Below the pieces are notes generated by a model. That model had not been told where the DNA came from. It did no database searches and saw only the letters and a program-made list of their open reading frames with translations. DNA of 58,808 nucleotides from NCBI RefSeq assembly GCF_000015505.1, contig NC_008761.1:1-58808 (forward strand), read 5' to 3'. This DNA comes from Polaromonas naphthalenivorans CJ2. Lineage in GTDB: Bacteria; Pseudomonadota; Gammaproteobacteria; Burkholderiales; Burkholderiaceae_C. The position numbers and the translations under genes were made by a program. The stretch's first letter is position 1. Every line of letters begins with the position of its first letter. Below, piece by piece: positions 1-7,325 of the stretch.

Positions 1-105
1 TATGCGAGAATTTGCCGGTCACTGGGCTGCCAGGCCCCTCAACTCTCTCGGGAGCCGGGGCCGCCAAGCCCTCGACTTTCTTTTCGCATTGTTGCGGATG
101 CAACA

Positions 106-130
106 TAGGCCGAGCTGCCAGCTCGGCCTA
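106..130. repeat. Perfect 11-bp inverted repeat in the left-edge non-coding stretch
   Basis: Two 11-base arms, taggccgagct and its reverse complement, flank a 3-base loop. No T-run follows on either strand, so this is a hairpin of unknown role rather than a clear terminator. The surrounding first 270 bases hold no reading frame that I can support as a gene. A gene running in from beyond the window edge cannot be excluded. Confidence 0.45.
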
Positions 131-271
131 GAACGGTGAAGCGTGGTGCTTGTAATGAAGCTCGCCACGCTACGACGAGCGCTGGGCGATGAAATTCGCC
201 CTTCGACTCAATCCCTCTTTTTCATGGGTGCTGCCCATGAGATTGGGCGACGCAGAAACGGGCAGCATGAG

Positions 272-1090
272 GAAATGCGTGCTGTGCCTGGTACAGGTCG
301 AAATCCGGAAAACTGAGGCAGTCAGTCCGGACGTCGGGATCTACCGAAATGGGGATCACGATTGCCACACACGTAGGCTTCTGAGGATGTTGTAAGGCAT
401 CAGGGCATCGAGGGGAAACCTGGACATGCTGGCACCTGGAGAAATCCGGGGCCGATGAATAGCTCAAGCGTGTAACGGCACCGCGCGAAAGCGATGGTGC
501 TGTGTGGAGCAAGGAGGAGCCGTTGTTTGCCCTTGGCAAGTAATCGGTAGTCGATGAAGGATTTTTCGAGTAACCCACTGGCTTTGGAATCTCGCGGGGG
601 TGAAAGGTCACATTTGGCCGTAGGCGTAGCCTAGAAACAATCTGGAGACGGCGGCGCTTCCAAGCGCAGTAGCCTGTGAATAATGCGGGAACCGTGGAAC
701 CCTGATGAGTGGTGTGGCAGCCATGAAGGGACGCGGGGGAGACTGGGTGAGCCGAGCAGCAATGCGGAGCAAGTAGGGTTTGAAGAGGGGGGCAGAACCG
801 ATGGATGTTCCCGTTAGTACCGAAAGCCTGGACCGTTTGAACAGATGAAGAAAACAGCTCGGGAGAGCGAGAGAGTTGAAATGAGCAAAGTGATGACCTC
901 ACCGGTTGGCGCCGGTGAGGTCGGCCCTGGTTGGCGCCAGGGCAAGTTGGAGTCAAAGGTGTGCCGAAGTGGACAGCGGCACATGGCGCGTAAAAAAAGG
1001 GGTGACGCCCTTTCAGGCCTGGCAGCCTGGAGAAAGGTCTTGATGCGGTGTTTATCGGTGGTGTGCGTCCGCACCGCGCCACTGCGCCCT
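272..1090 (+). mobile_element. 5' remnant of a group II intron, with the start of its ORF
   Basis: The stretch has the look of the structured 5' part (domain I to early domain IV) of a bacterial group II intron. It is a long GC-rich run without a normal gene, rich in short complementary segments. It leads into a reading frame at about 845 (MKKTARESERVEMSKVMT...) that resembles the start of an intron-encoded protein and its lead-in. The ORF loses this character near 1085-1120. No reverse-transcriptase or maturase motifs and no domain V hairpin follow before the terminator at 1221. I therefore read it as a 5' fragment whose 3' two-thirds is lost. The exact 5' boundary is uncertain (a GUGYG-like start lies near 279-285). 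Recognition is by general resemblance, not by a folded structure. Confidence 0.5.
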
Positions 1091-1220
1091 TTGGGCATGG
1101 ATGCCTCCTTGTTGAGGCGATGCAAGAAAGACAAGGGCCAATGGATTTGGCTCGGCCATGGCCATGCGCCTGGCAGGGATGCCCGGTCTTCCTCGGGAAG
1201 CCGGACGTATTCGTTCCAAC

Positions 1221-1254
1221 ACCCACGCACTCTTCGGAGGCGTGGGTTTTTTTT
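1221..1254 (+). terminator. Intrinsic terminator
   Basis: Arms acccacgc (1221-1228) and gcgtgggt (1240-1247) form a GC-rich stem, followed directly by a run of eight T on the plus strand. It lies just downstream of the intron remnant and upstream of the small gene at 1338, so it insulates the small gene from leftward transcription. Confidence 0.8.
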
Positions 1255-1337
1255 CGTTCTTCGCCCAGCTTCGCGCGCTGCCGCCTCCAGAGACGCCCTT
1301 CGTGAGGAAACCGCGCTTTTGGAACAGAATAGGGTCC

Positions 1338-1565
1338 ATGCCGCGCAAGAACCCCTCCCGCAACTCCTCATCCGCCCGCCGCCGCCGCGTTGGCGTTCGG
1401 CGCACGCACCAAGGCTACCGGATCCTCACGCCCAATGGAACCGAAGGCTTGGTGGCCCATGGCATTTCATTGAAGGCGATCCATGGGCTCATGAAAAAAC
1501 TTCGCCGCCACATGACGCCGGCCGATTCCCTGGCGCGGGCGGACGAGCCGCCAGCAGGCTCCTGA
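1338..1565 (+). CDS. Small basic protein of unknown function
   Basis: A 75-residue frame starts at ATG 1338. The N-terminus is strongly basic (PRKNPSRNSSSARRRR), followed by a more ordinary segment (THQGYRILTPNGTEGLVAHGISLKAIHGLMKKL) with a possible amphipathic helix. No family was recognised. It stands alone between a terminator and the convergent kfrA gene, whose end is 18 bases away. A basic N-terminus would fit nucleic-acid binding, but that is only a guess. The frame could be fortuitous in this GC-rich DNA, though the middle of the product has a natural amino-acid mix. Confidence 0.4.
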   Translation: MPRKNPSRNSSSARRRRVGVRRTHQGYRILTPNGTEGLVAHGISLKAIHGLMKKLRRHMTPADSLARADEPPAGS

Positions 1566-1582
1566 AAGCGGCCAGGGCCGCT

Positions 1583-2455
1583 TCACCTCTTCTCCTGCCC
1601 TTCCCGCCCATCTCCTGCACGCCAGGCCGCTACAGCGGTAACGCGCCCTGCGGTGGCGCGGCCAGCCGCTTCCTCGGCCAATTTCCGGGCAGCCGCCTCG
1701 GCCGCCCCCAGCTCGCGCGCCGCCGTCTCCAGCCGTGCCTGGCACGCCTGCAGGGCCGCATGGACGCCGGCCAGGTCGCCAGCCAGCGCGTCGGCCCTGG
1801 CGTCCGCCTTGAGCGTTCGGCCCTCGGCCTCGCTGGCGCGCCGCTCGGCCGCCTCCAGCCTGGCATCGAGCACGGCGGCGCTCTGCTCGGCCTGCTGGCG
1901 CGCCTGCTGATTGGCCTCCAGCGCGGCGCGCAGCCGCTCGGCTTCGGCCTGCAGCGCCGGCACGGCTTCCAGGCGCACCTCGGCGCGCGCCAGCGCCTGG
2001 CCCGCCGCAGCCAGCGCCTCGGCGGACTGACCGGCGGCGCGCTCGGCCTCGGCCTGCGCCTCCTGGAGTTGCAGGGCGAGGCGAGCGGCCTGCGCCTGCG
2101 CCGTGTCGCGCTCGGCCGTCAAGCCGGCGATCTGCTTCTCGGCGGCGGCCTGGGCCTCGGCCAGCGCCTGCAGATCCTCGTCGAGCCCGCTGGCGCGCTC
2201 CTCGGCCGCAGCGGCGGCCTGCTCGCCCACGCGCTGCATCTGCAGCCGGATCGCGTCGGTGATGCGCGCGTCGAGTTCGGTGTCGGCGATACGCACCACG
2301 GGACGGCCCGATTTCCACTCTCCGAGCAGCTTGAGCACCGAGTTCGGGCTGCCCCCGCCCAGCGCGGCAATGACGGCCCTGACGCTCGCGCGCTGGCCGG
2401 CGGCCTGGAGCGATTCGGCCGCCGTGGCGACGGACTCAAAATTGACGATGGCCAT
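1583..2455 (-). CDS. kfrA: KfrA-type plasmid DNA-binding coiled-coil protein
   Basis: This 290-residue protein starts at ATG 2455. Residues 1-70 form a KfrA-like N-terminal DNA-binding region (ASVRAVIAALGGGSPNSVLKLLGEW). From about residue 80 to 275 it is an almost uninterrupted Ala/Glu/Gln/Arg-rich coiled coil. KfrA proteins on IncP, IncU and IncW plasmids bind their own promoter, repress themselves and form long coiled-coil polymers thought to help plasmid maintenance. The gene faces an intergenic region with a perfect palindrome 16 bases before its start, as expected for autoregulation. The last residues (AVAAWRAGDGREGQEKR) leave the coiled coil. Family assignment is secure; a role in this plasmid's stability is inferred from the family. 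Confidence 0.88.
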   Translation of the reverse strand: MAIVNFESVATAAESLQAAGQRASVRAVIAALGGGSPNSVLKLLGEWKSGRPVVRIADTELDARITDAIRLQMQRVGEQAAAAAEERASGLDEDLQALAEAQAAAEKQIAGLTAERDTAQAQAARLALQLQEAQAEAERAAGQSAEALAAAGQALARAEVRLEAVPALQAEAERLRAALEANQQARQQAEQSAAVLDARLEAAERRASEAEGRTLKADARADALAGDLAGVHAALQACQARLETAARELGAAEAAARKLAEEAAGRATAGRVTAVAAWRAGDGREGQEKR

Positions 2456-2470
2456 GATGTTACCTTTTAA

Positions 2471-2505
2471 ATAACGATATTTATTATCATATCGTTATGA
2501 TAACG
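2471..2505. promoter_or_regulatory. Probable KfrA operator (nested palindromes)
   Basis: Arms ATAACGATAT (2471-2480) and ATATCGTTAT (2489-2498) form a perfect inverted repeat with an 8-base spacer. A second dyad, CGTTAT-G-ATAACG (2493-2505), overlaps the right arm. The block lies 16-50 bases upstream of the kfrA start in otherwise AT-rich DNA, where the promoter should be. KfrA autorepression through such sites is established for the family; the site itself is read from the sequence. Confidence 0.75.
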
Positions 2506-2581
2506 AATAACAAAAGATGATGCAATGTCGCCAATTGACTTGGCGGCGCAAAAAAGCGTTTCGACGGAAAAGGCAAACCAC

Positions 2582-2623
2582 TTTGTGGACCAGGCGAGGC
2601 GCCGCCATTGCCTGGTCCACAAA
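2582..2623. repeat. Perfect 14-bp inverted repeat in the 1.2-kb non-coding region after kfrA
   Basis: Arms tttgtggaccaggc (2582-2595) and its complement (2610-2623) enclose a 14-base loop. A smaller dyad, CGCCAA/TTGGCG, lies at 2529-2545. Reading frames across 2500-3260 translate to Arg/Trp/Lys-rich nonsense and are not convincing genes. The region 2456-3607 therefore seems to be non-coding plasmid DNA with several dyads. It could hold an origin of transfer or a binding region, but I see no recognisable nic site. Confidence 0.5.
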
Positions 2624-3503
2624 AAAAGCGTGTTGGGAGAACTGCGGAGATCGGCGGCGCGCTGGCGGGTGCGGACCGGCGCTCGTCGGGCTCATGGGGG
2701 TGAGGGGCGCACGGCATGGAGCCATGCCTGGCAACGGGCGCAAGCGCAGGAAGAGAAACCCCACTGTTGACGACCTATCCTGGCTGCGCCAGGATGCAGC
2801 GAAGCGGTACGGACCCCGCTCCCGCGTCAAAGTGTGTTTTTTCCGGGAAGAAAAAAAGGAAGAGGAGGAAGCGCGCCATGCGCAGCTTGCCTTTTCAAGG
2901 CATGTTGGCTGAATGCTCGAAGGCGCCCTGCTGACGGTGCCAGGCACGCTCGGCACTTCGCTGGGTGCTTGATCTCGTCCGGCATGGACAACTGGCTGTC
3001 CACAATCGCTACCGCTCAGTGTGGACAGGCCCTGCGGGCTGCCCAGTTGCCCACACCTCCTCGGCTTGGGGCCTACGGCCTGACGCGGCTTCGCCTTGCC
3101 AAACAGCCATTTGAAATAACTTCCCGAAGAGAAATACGGGGTCAAGGACTTGCATCCCTTTTATTCACAACTCGGGGAAAGCCTGGCTGGAGGGAGGAGG
3201 GTTGAGCTTTGGGCAAAGCTGATCCCTCCCCATTCAAGATGAGTTTGGGCGCTTTACCCCTGCTTGCTGGCCGTCAGGCGTCAGGCATCACATATGGGGC
3301 AGGAGGGCCGTGAACCCTTCCTGCAAGCCGCGTTCACGGGTCTACGCCCGCCTTACCCCCGTCGCGGCAATAAGCCTCTGGGTGGTGCTTTGGTAAGTTC
3401 CCGCTCAAGCACCTACGGGCAAGCAATTGAGCCGGGAGGCCCCTGGCCGGGAGGGATTCAAGTCCATGAAGGGAAAGAACCCGGCCAAGGTCTGACGTAC
3501 AAA

Positions 3504-3537
3504 TTGCATGCATGCATGCATGAATACATGCATGCAA
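3504..3537. repeat. TGCA/CATG tandem repeat forming a palindrome
   Basis: Four tandem CATG-type units, a short aata interruption and two more units run from 3504 to 3537. The whole block starts with ttgcatgcatg and ends with its reverse complement. Alternating purine-pyrimidine DNA of this kind can extrude cruciforms or adopt Z-form. No protein ligand can be named. Confidence 0.6.
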
Positions 3538-3607
3538 CCGGCCGGGCTGGTATTATTGCCGCATGGGCAAGCAATACCTTTCCGGGCTTTCTATCGCTTT
3601 GCCCTAG

Positions 3608-3645
3608 AAACCCCAGACGGTTCCAAGCGTCTGGGGTTTTCGTTT
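3608..3645 (+). terminator. Intrinsic terminator, stronger on the plus strand
   Basis: Arms aaaccccagacg (3608-3619) and cgtctggggttt (3628-3639) flank an 8-base loop and are followed by ttcgtttt. The reverse strand also shows a short T-rich tail, so it may work in both directions. The gene it ends is not clear, because no convincing coding region lies upstream. Confidence 0.75.
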
Positions 3646-3681
3646 TATGGGCCGCGAAACCGTTGAGCAATCATAACCCCC

Positions 3682-3879
3682 ATGAAACTCACGCGCGAAA
3701 TATTGATGCAGTACCGCAGGCCCAAAGGCATGTGGACCCGCGCGCAACTGCAAGCCCTGGGCGTGAGCTGGCCTCCCAAGCACGGCTGGATCAAGGAAGT
3801 CATCGGCAAGGAATTGACCGAGCAGCAGTTCGACCAGTTCACCGGCAAGAACCCCGCGCAAGGCGGTTTGTTCGACTGA
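3682..3879 (+). CDS. Small conserved plasmid/phage-type protein, unknown function
   Basis: This 65-residue protein has a natural composition and two helical segments: residues 1-25, and 40-55 around IGKELTEQQFDQF. The central GVSWPPKHGWIKEVIGKE motif resembles small proteins seen on betaproteobacterial plasmids and prophages. No catalytic motif is visible. The start is ATG 3682, only 37 bases after the terminator hairpin, and no strong ribosome binding site is visible. It ends just before the Tn3-type repeat region begins. Confidence 0.6.
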   Translation: MKLTREILMQYRRPKGMWTRAQLQALGVSWPPKHGWIKEVIGKELTEQQFDQFTGKNPAQGGLFD

Positions 3880-3962
3880 AACCTCTTTGGAAGAGGCGTC
3901 CAGCATTCCGGCGGTATCCAGAATTTTTCAACCCTGTGTTCGACGGGCACTGGAACAGTGAA

Positions 3963-3985
3963 CCGTCCAGACCATTCCAGCGGCC
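3963..3985 (+). repeat. 23-bp direct repeat flanking the transposon-remnant region (left copy)
   Basis: The 23 bases from ccgtccagac to ccagcggcc at 3963-3985 recur identically and in the same orientation at 11055-11077. The two copies bracket the 7.1-kb stretch of Tn3-family remnants and passengers, and the left one ends 12 bases before the first terminal repeat. It may be a duplicated host segment or part of an older element. Confidence 0.7.
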
Positions 3986-3997
3986 GTTAACCGTTCA

Positions 3998-4031
3998 GGG
4001 GTTCTAAGCCGGAACCGCCGAAAATTCCGCC
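3998..4031 (+). repeat. Tn3-family terminal inverted repeat, subfamily A, left end
   Basis: The repeat starts GGGGTTCTAAGCCGGAACCG and continues CCGAAAATTCCGCC. It matches the inverse of 8312-8345 at 33 of 34 positions and the inverse of 5347-5380 at 29 of 34. The GGGG tip and 34-38 bp length are typical of Tn3-family ends. The copy at 8312 directly overlaps the stop codon of a Tn3-type transposase, which identifies the family. Confidence 0.85.
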
Positions 4032-4045
4032 GCCCGTTCAGACGA

Positions 4046-4582
4046 TCAACCGGCAAGCTGCTTAATGCGCTCGACCAAGTGTCCGAACGCTCCGTTCACG
4101 TACTCCAATGCCTTGGGTTGCGCGTCCCGTAGAGAGTCTTTGAAACTGTCCAGATCGGCCAGCCATTGCCGGTGCAGCCGGCCAAGCTCGTTGACTTGTT
4201 GCTGGAAGACTTGCAGGTTGCCGCTTCCACGAAAAGCTTGGTAGCCGCGCTCAAGGGTCGCCGCCGTGACCAGCAGTTGAGCAGCCTGTTGCTTGTGCTC
4301 ATCGGAGAACTCGGCCACACCGTCATAGGGACGCGCTGCCTTGTTGCGCTCGGCTTCGGACGCCTCCTCCATGATGAGGGCGTAGCGATAAAATCCAGGG
4401 AACTCGCTGGACAGTGCCATGAGTTGCTGGTCGGAGGTGCCGACCCAGATCTTATGCAGGTCGGGCGTGTATCCCATCATGCGATGGATGATCGCATGGG
4501 GATCATTGACGCCTTGGGCACCAAGCTGCTGCATGTGCTGATCGATCCTTGCGGCCAGTCGGCGAAATTCATTCACGCCCAA
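4046..4582 (-). CDS. Helical protein of unknown function carried inside Tn3-type repeats
   Basis: This is a 178-residue protein. TTG at 4582 is preferred as the start because GGGAGG lies six bases upstream; GTG 4576 is the alternative. The product is predicted mostly helical, with a heptad-like middle (residues 95-160) and no membrane segment or recognised motif. Its 3' end lies 15 bases inside the subfamily-A terminal repeat. It starts next to vapC's stop, so it is the last gene of the vapB-vapC transcription unit. A diverged copy of its last 20 codons sits beside the subfamily-B repeat at 6240-6316, with mainly conservative residue changes. That implies this is a recurrent passenger of these elements rather than a random neighbour. 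Confidence 0.65.
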   Translation of the reverse strand: MGVNEFRRLAARIDQHMQQLGAQGVNDPHAIIHRMMGYTPDLHKIWVGTSDQQLMALSSEFPGFYRYALIMEEASEAERNKAARPYDGVAEFSDEHKQQAAQLLVTAATLERGYQAFRGSGNLQVFQQQVNELGRLHRQWLADLDSFKDSLRDAQPKALEYVNGAFGHLVERIKQLAG

Positions 4583-4583
4583 T

Positions 4584-5000
4584 TCAAGCCTCCCACGGAT
4601 TGATGATGGGGACGCCGGCAGCTTGGAAAGGCGCTGTGTCGCGCGAGGCCACGATAAAGCCCCGCGAGGCCGCGATCGCGGCGATATACCCGTCAGGCGT
4701 TGGAAACCCTCGACCGCCCGTCCTGGCCATCACGGCCAGCTCGGCATAGCGCCTGGCCGCATCGGTGTCGAAGGGCAGCACCCGATCCCGAAACAGTCCC
4801 AGCAGGCCGTCAAGTGCCTTGGCCAGCATGTCCCGGCGCTTGCCAGCGGGCAGCGCCGCGATGCCAAACAGCAACTCGGCCAGCGTCACACTGGACAGGT
4901 AGAGCGTTGGGGCGGCTTGAGCGTTCAGCCAGGCTCGCACGGCCGGGTGCGGCTCTGGCTTCATCGCCTCGGAAACGACGTTGGTATCGAGGACGATCAT
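4584..5000 (-). CDS. vapC: VapC/FitB-type PIN-domain toxin
   Basis: This 138-residue PIN domain begins MIVLDTNVVSEAMKPEP. The conserved acidic residues are in place: D5 in the LDTN motif, E in LAELLFGIAAL, D in PDGYIAAIA and D in ASRDTAPF. VapC toxins are Mg2+-dependent ribonucleases that cut tRNA, rRNA or mRNA and are held inactive by the cognate VapB. The closest flavour here is the FitB-like branch. The gene overlaps the antitoxin gene by four bases (ATGA), so the pair is translationally coupled. The whole module lies between Tn3-type inverted repeats, which fits the known habit of Tn3-family transposons of carrying toxin-antitoxin genes. Confidence 0.9.
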   Translation of the reverse strand: MIVLDTNVVSEAMKPEPHPAVRAWLNAQAAPTLYLSSVTLAELLFGIAALPAGKRRDMLAKALDGLLGLFRDRVLPFDTDAARRYAELAVMARTGGRGFPTPDGYIAAIAASRGFIVASRDTAPFQAAGVPIINPWEA

Positions 5001-5251
5001 TCAAACCCCAGCGGCATGGCCGGCGCCCTGTCGCTGACTCGGTCGAAGACCTCGAAATCCTCGTTGGTCAGTCCAATATTGCGGCTCAACGCTGCGAGCG
5101 CTTCGCCCAGGCGAACGCGCGCCTCTGGCTTGACGGCGAGGGCCAGAATTTCCCGAACCTCAGCCTCGGTGCTGCGCCCATGAAGAGCGGCCTGCACCCT
5201 CAGCGCGCGATGCACATCGTCGGGCAGATTGCGTACGGTCAGCATGGCCAT
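4997..5251 (-). CDS. vapB: FitA/VapB-type antitoxin
   Basis: This is an 84-residue protein. Residues 1-45 form a ribbon-helix-helix DNA-binding domain of the Arc/FitA type (MLTVRNLPDDVHRALRVQAALHGRSTEAEVREIL). The C-terminal part should wrap around VapC and block its active site. The start at 5251 has gaggtgac upstream. It is the first gene of the unit vapB-vapC-unknown. As usual for the family, the VapB-VapC complex probably represses the promoter just upstream (5252-5330), although no clean operator dyad stands out. Confidence 0.88.
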   Translation of the reverse strand: MAMLTVRNLPDDVHRALRVQAALHGRSTEAEVREILALAVKPEARVRLGEALAALSRNIGLTNEDFEVFDRVSDRAPAMPLGFE

Positions 5252-5346
5252 GGCGTCACCTCATAAAAATACATTCAATGCAGTCATTTTACTTAATTGT
5301 ATGCAATGCCTGCAAGCGTTGGTGTGTCGCCAAGCATCTGTTTTCT

Positions 5347-5380
5347 GGCGGAATTTTCGGCGGTTTGGGCTTGCATCCCC
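5347..5380 (-). repeat. Tn3-family terminal inverted repeat, subfamily A, inner right end
   Basis: Read on the minus strand the repeat starts GGGGATGCAAGCCCAAACCG and ends CCGAAAATTCCGCC. It differs at five positions from the left repeat at 3998. Together they bound 1.38 kb holding only vapBC and the unknown gene, which is the layout of a non-autonomous Tn3-derived cassette. Flanking pentamers (gttca and tattc) do not match, so no target duplication remains. Confidence 0.8.
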
Positions 5381-5468
5381 TATTCGGCAGCCTGCCCTCC
5401 GATAATTCAACTGTTGAGCTTTCAACCAAGAACGGCTACCCTTTGCTCGCGTGTACAGAAAGGATCTC

Positions 5469-5756
5469 ATGAGGTTTTATCTATTTCAACCCCAGACTGA
5501 GAGGCACATTCGCAAATCCCTCGAATATCTGGAAGAAGCCAAAGTCAGCCGGGTCGAGCATCAGGTGGCCGCCGAGCACCATAGGGCATTGACCGCCATG
5601 TATGCGCAGCGAATCAGCCGCATCGAGGCGGAAATCAGCGATGCATTACAGGCTTCTTCAAAGAGTAGTCTGCCGGTCCAGGCCGCTGACAACGAGAGCG
5701 TTCGCCCGAAGTCCGATTCGGTGGTGATTTATCCGTCGCGGGCTTCGCATGCCTGA
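5469..5756 (+). CDS. Small helical protein of unknown function
   Basis: The 95-residue product from ATG 5469 has agaaagga nine bases upstream. Residues 10-60 form a charged helix (TERHIRKSLEYLEEAKVSRVEHQVAAEHHRALTAMYAQRISRIEAEI) that would suit a coiled coil. The tail is polar and probably disordered. There is no signal peptide or catalytic motif. It sits between the vapBC cassette and the tail-collar gene, which is convergent to it. Function unknown. Confidence 0.55.
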   Translation: MRFYLFQPQTERHIRKSLEYLEEAKVSRVEHQVAAEHHRALTAMYAQRISRIEAEISDALQASSKSSLPVQAADNESVRPKSDSVVIYPSRASHA

Positions 5757-5855
5757 GCGCTGCCACCTTGACCGAGATCAGCATGACGACCCTCAGGTCA
5801 CGCCTTTGAAAGCGCCGTCGTCCGCCCACGAAGGCAAGCCCGCCAAGGTTGCCAG

Positions 5856-6098
5856 TCAAGGCCTCGACGGATAGATTCCCATCAGGGCAATGCAGTAATG
5901 CGAGCCGTCAACGGGCTCCTTGCCCTTGAGATTGGGCAACGCGAAGGTGGTAACGCCATCTCCGCCATAGGTCGTGCCGAGCAAGGAAAACAGCGCCGTA
6001 TTCTGGCTGATTGGCAACAGGGCGCCATCGCACAAAGCCCAACCCTGGGGAGCGAAATTGAAGGCCAACAGCTCAATTTGTCCGATAAATGGTTCCAT
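5856..6098 (-). CDS. Tail-collar domain protein (short MdpB-like form)
   Basis: The 80-residue product starts at ATG 6098 behind aagggag. It carries the collar-domain signature MEPFIGQIELLAFNFAPQGW followed by CDGALLPISQNTALFSLLGT and TYGGDGVTTFALPNLKG. It ends after YCIALMGIYPSRP, the usual finish of the short free-standing form. Collar domains occur in phage short tail fibres and in microcystin-dependent-like bacterial proteins; the cellular role of the 80-residue bacterial version is not established. There is no phage gene around it, so it is probably cargo of the transposon region rather than part of a prophage. Confidence 0.85.
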   Translation of the reverse strand: MEPFIGQIELLAFNFAPQGWALCDGALLPISQNTALFSLLGTTYGGDGVTTFALPNLKGKEPVDGSHYCIALMGIYPSRP

Positions 6099-6203
6099 GG
6101 GGTCTCCCTTGTATTGCCACTGATCGCCAGCCATCTGACGCAGCGACAGCATAGCCCATGGGCGGCGATGTGTATGCAGGTTTTCCTCTATGTGGGGGTA
6201 GAA

Positions 6204-6237
6204 GGGGTTGTAAGCCGGAACCCCAGAAAATTCCGCC
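6204..6237 (+). repeat. Tn3-family terminal inverted repeat, subfamily B, left end
   Basis: This repeat starts GGGGTTGTAAGCCGGAACCC and ends CAGAAAATTCCGCC. It shares the CCCCAG core with the inverse of 8483-8515, whereas the subfamily-A copies have CGCCGA at that place. It directly abuts a broken copy of the MITE end (tgggggtagaa, 6193-6203), so one element probably inserted into, or recombined with, the other. Confidence 0.8.
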
Positions 6238-6239
6238 GC

Positions 6240-6316
6240 CCGTCCCGATGATCAACCAGCAAGCTGCTTGAGGCGCTCGGCCAAGCGTCCGAACGCTTCG
6301 TTCACGTACTCCAAAT
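6240..6316 (-). pseudogene. Remnant of a second copy of the transposon passenger gene (3' end only)
   Basis: On the minus strand this codes for EYVNEAFGRLAERLKQLAG and a stop. It matches the last residues of the protein at 4046-4582 (EYVNGAFGHLVERIKQLAG) with substitutions that keep the amphipathic helix. Everything upstream is gone, replaced at about 6316 by the MITE. The spacing to the neighbouring terminal repeat is the same as in the intact copy. Confidence 0.75.
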
Positions 6317-6317
6317 G

Positions 6318-6564
6318 GGGGTAGAACAAGTCGTGTCACCAGTCGCTGCTTCCCGAACCTTGTGACGCTGATGACGCGTGACGTAAAACAGTTGTTTGAC
6401 GTACCTTCAGCAGTAAACCTGAAAAACGACGTTGAATCAGGAAAAAACTTGCACGGGAAACCGTGTCGGATAGACATAGTGACCGGAAAGGCAAGGCAGC
6501 CAGCCAGAGAGGTTTTCCGACACCCCAAAGTGGCGGCTGGTGACACGACTGTTCGGTCTACCCC
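6318..6564. mobile_element. 247-bp MITE-like element with ~30-bp inverted ends
   Basis: The left end reads GGGGTAGAACAAGTCGTGTC then ACCAGTCGC. The right end, on the other strand, reads GGGGTAGACCGAACAGTCGT then GTCACCAGCCGC. The interior holds no gene; frames there are short and unconvincing. Part of the same end (11 bases) is duplicated at 6193-6203, and a diverged end recurs at 29369-29420. The flanking pentamers differ, so no target duplication is visible. With the remnant at 6240-6316 this fills the gap 6099-6620. Confidence 0.65.
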
Positions 6565-6620
6565 TTCATCGGGGCTAATATCACCGCATCATCATCCCCA
6601 CACAAAATATAGGAAGCGCC

Positions 6621-7325
6621 ATGTCTTCAGACAACGTAAATGCATTGCCTGATTTTTTTAACGAGATCATGGAAGGAATTGGTCGCGCTGAACACGAAGC
6701 TGATCAAAAAAATGGCCGCACTGACTCAATCAAAGCAGCTTCCCAGAGCCTTGTTCGTATAAAAGAAAAACACGGTCTAGGCCGTGAGAACCGAATCCTA
6801 AATAACCTCATCTTAATTTTTGAAGAAAAGGAAGCGCCTACCAAAGGACTCTTTAAAGGGTGCAGAACTCCTATAAGCAAGGGTGCCCGCGTTTTGCAAG
6901 CCTTAAATCGAATTAAGGTCAGCGATGAGCCGGCGACGATCAAAGAAGCCTTTGCAAACATTGGCTCTTCATGCGTTGATTTGGCGAAAGAGGTTGGAAA
7001 TTCCACTAAGAATTTTGTAGCAGATCACCCCATTGCTACTGCAGTAGCAATGGGCGTAGTCACTGGAGGAGTTGCTTTTGCCGCAGCAGGCCCAATTGCC
7101 GCTGTAGTTGGATCAACAGGTGCTTTAGGTGCCGCCAGTACAGGCACCGCAATTGGCACATTGAAAGGCGCAGCCCTCACTAGCGCCTCTCTTGCCAAGC
7201 TAGGCGGCGGCGCAATCGTTGCCGGAGGTACCGGCATGACTGGTGGAACGGTGACAGTTGCTGCAGCAGGAGTTTCAGCTGGAGCTGTAGGGGGTTCTGC
7301 TGCAAGCAAAGCTGCAGATTGTTGA
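6621..7325 (+). CDS. Unknown protein with a Gly/Ala-rich hydrophobic C-terminal half
   Basis: This 234-residue protein starts at ATG 6621 behind aggaag. Residues 1-130 are soluble, charged and helical. Residues 133-230 are almost entirely Ala, Gly, Val, Thr and Ser (VAMGVVTGGVAFAAAGPIAAVVG and similar), with two or three possible membrane hairpins. Such a half is reminiscent of pore-forming or bacteriocin-like tails. No signal peptide is seen. Codon use is visibly more AT-rich than in its neighbours, a sign of separate origin. Its stop overlaps the start of the next gene by one base (TGATG), suggesting co-translation, possibly a toxin/immunity or passenger pair. No family recognised. Confidence 0.6.
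   Translation: MSSDNVNALPDFFNEIMEGIGRAEHEADQKNGRTDSIKAASQSLVRIKEKHGLGRENRILNNLILIFEEKEAPTKGLFKGCRTPISKGARVLQALNRIKVSDEPATIKEAFANIGSSCVDLAKEVGNSTKNFVADHPIATAVAMGVVTGGVAFAAAGPIAAVVGSTGALGAASTGTAIGTLKGAALTSASLAKLGGGAIVAGGTGMTGGTVTVAAAGVSAGAVGGSAASKAADC

Noticed and set aside
222..1226. 334-codon minus-strand frame
   Set aside because: Pro/Ser/Arg/Cys-rich product with no natural pattern. It is the antisense reading of the intron-like structured region, a common false annotation.
845..2470. 541-codon plus-strand frame
   Set aside because: Runs through the intron ORF start, the terminator, and then antisense to kfrA. The second half is the complement of a coiled coil, giving Gly/Leu/Arg repeats.
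3504..3537. TGCATG repeat considered as a CRISPR-like array
   Set aside because: Units are four bases long without spacers; no cas genes in the window.
3264..4007. 247-codon plus-strand frame across 3264-4007
   Set aside because: Crosses the TGCA repeat array, a terminator and the small gene at 3682 in another frame, so it is unlikely to be coding.
5856..6098. Tail-collar gene considered as evidence of a prophage
   Set aside because: No capsid, portal, terminase, lysis or phage regulatory genes nearby. The short collar protein occurs alone on mobile DNA.
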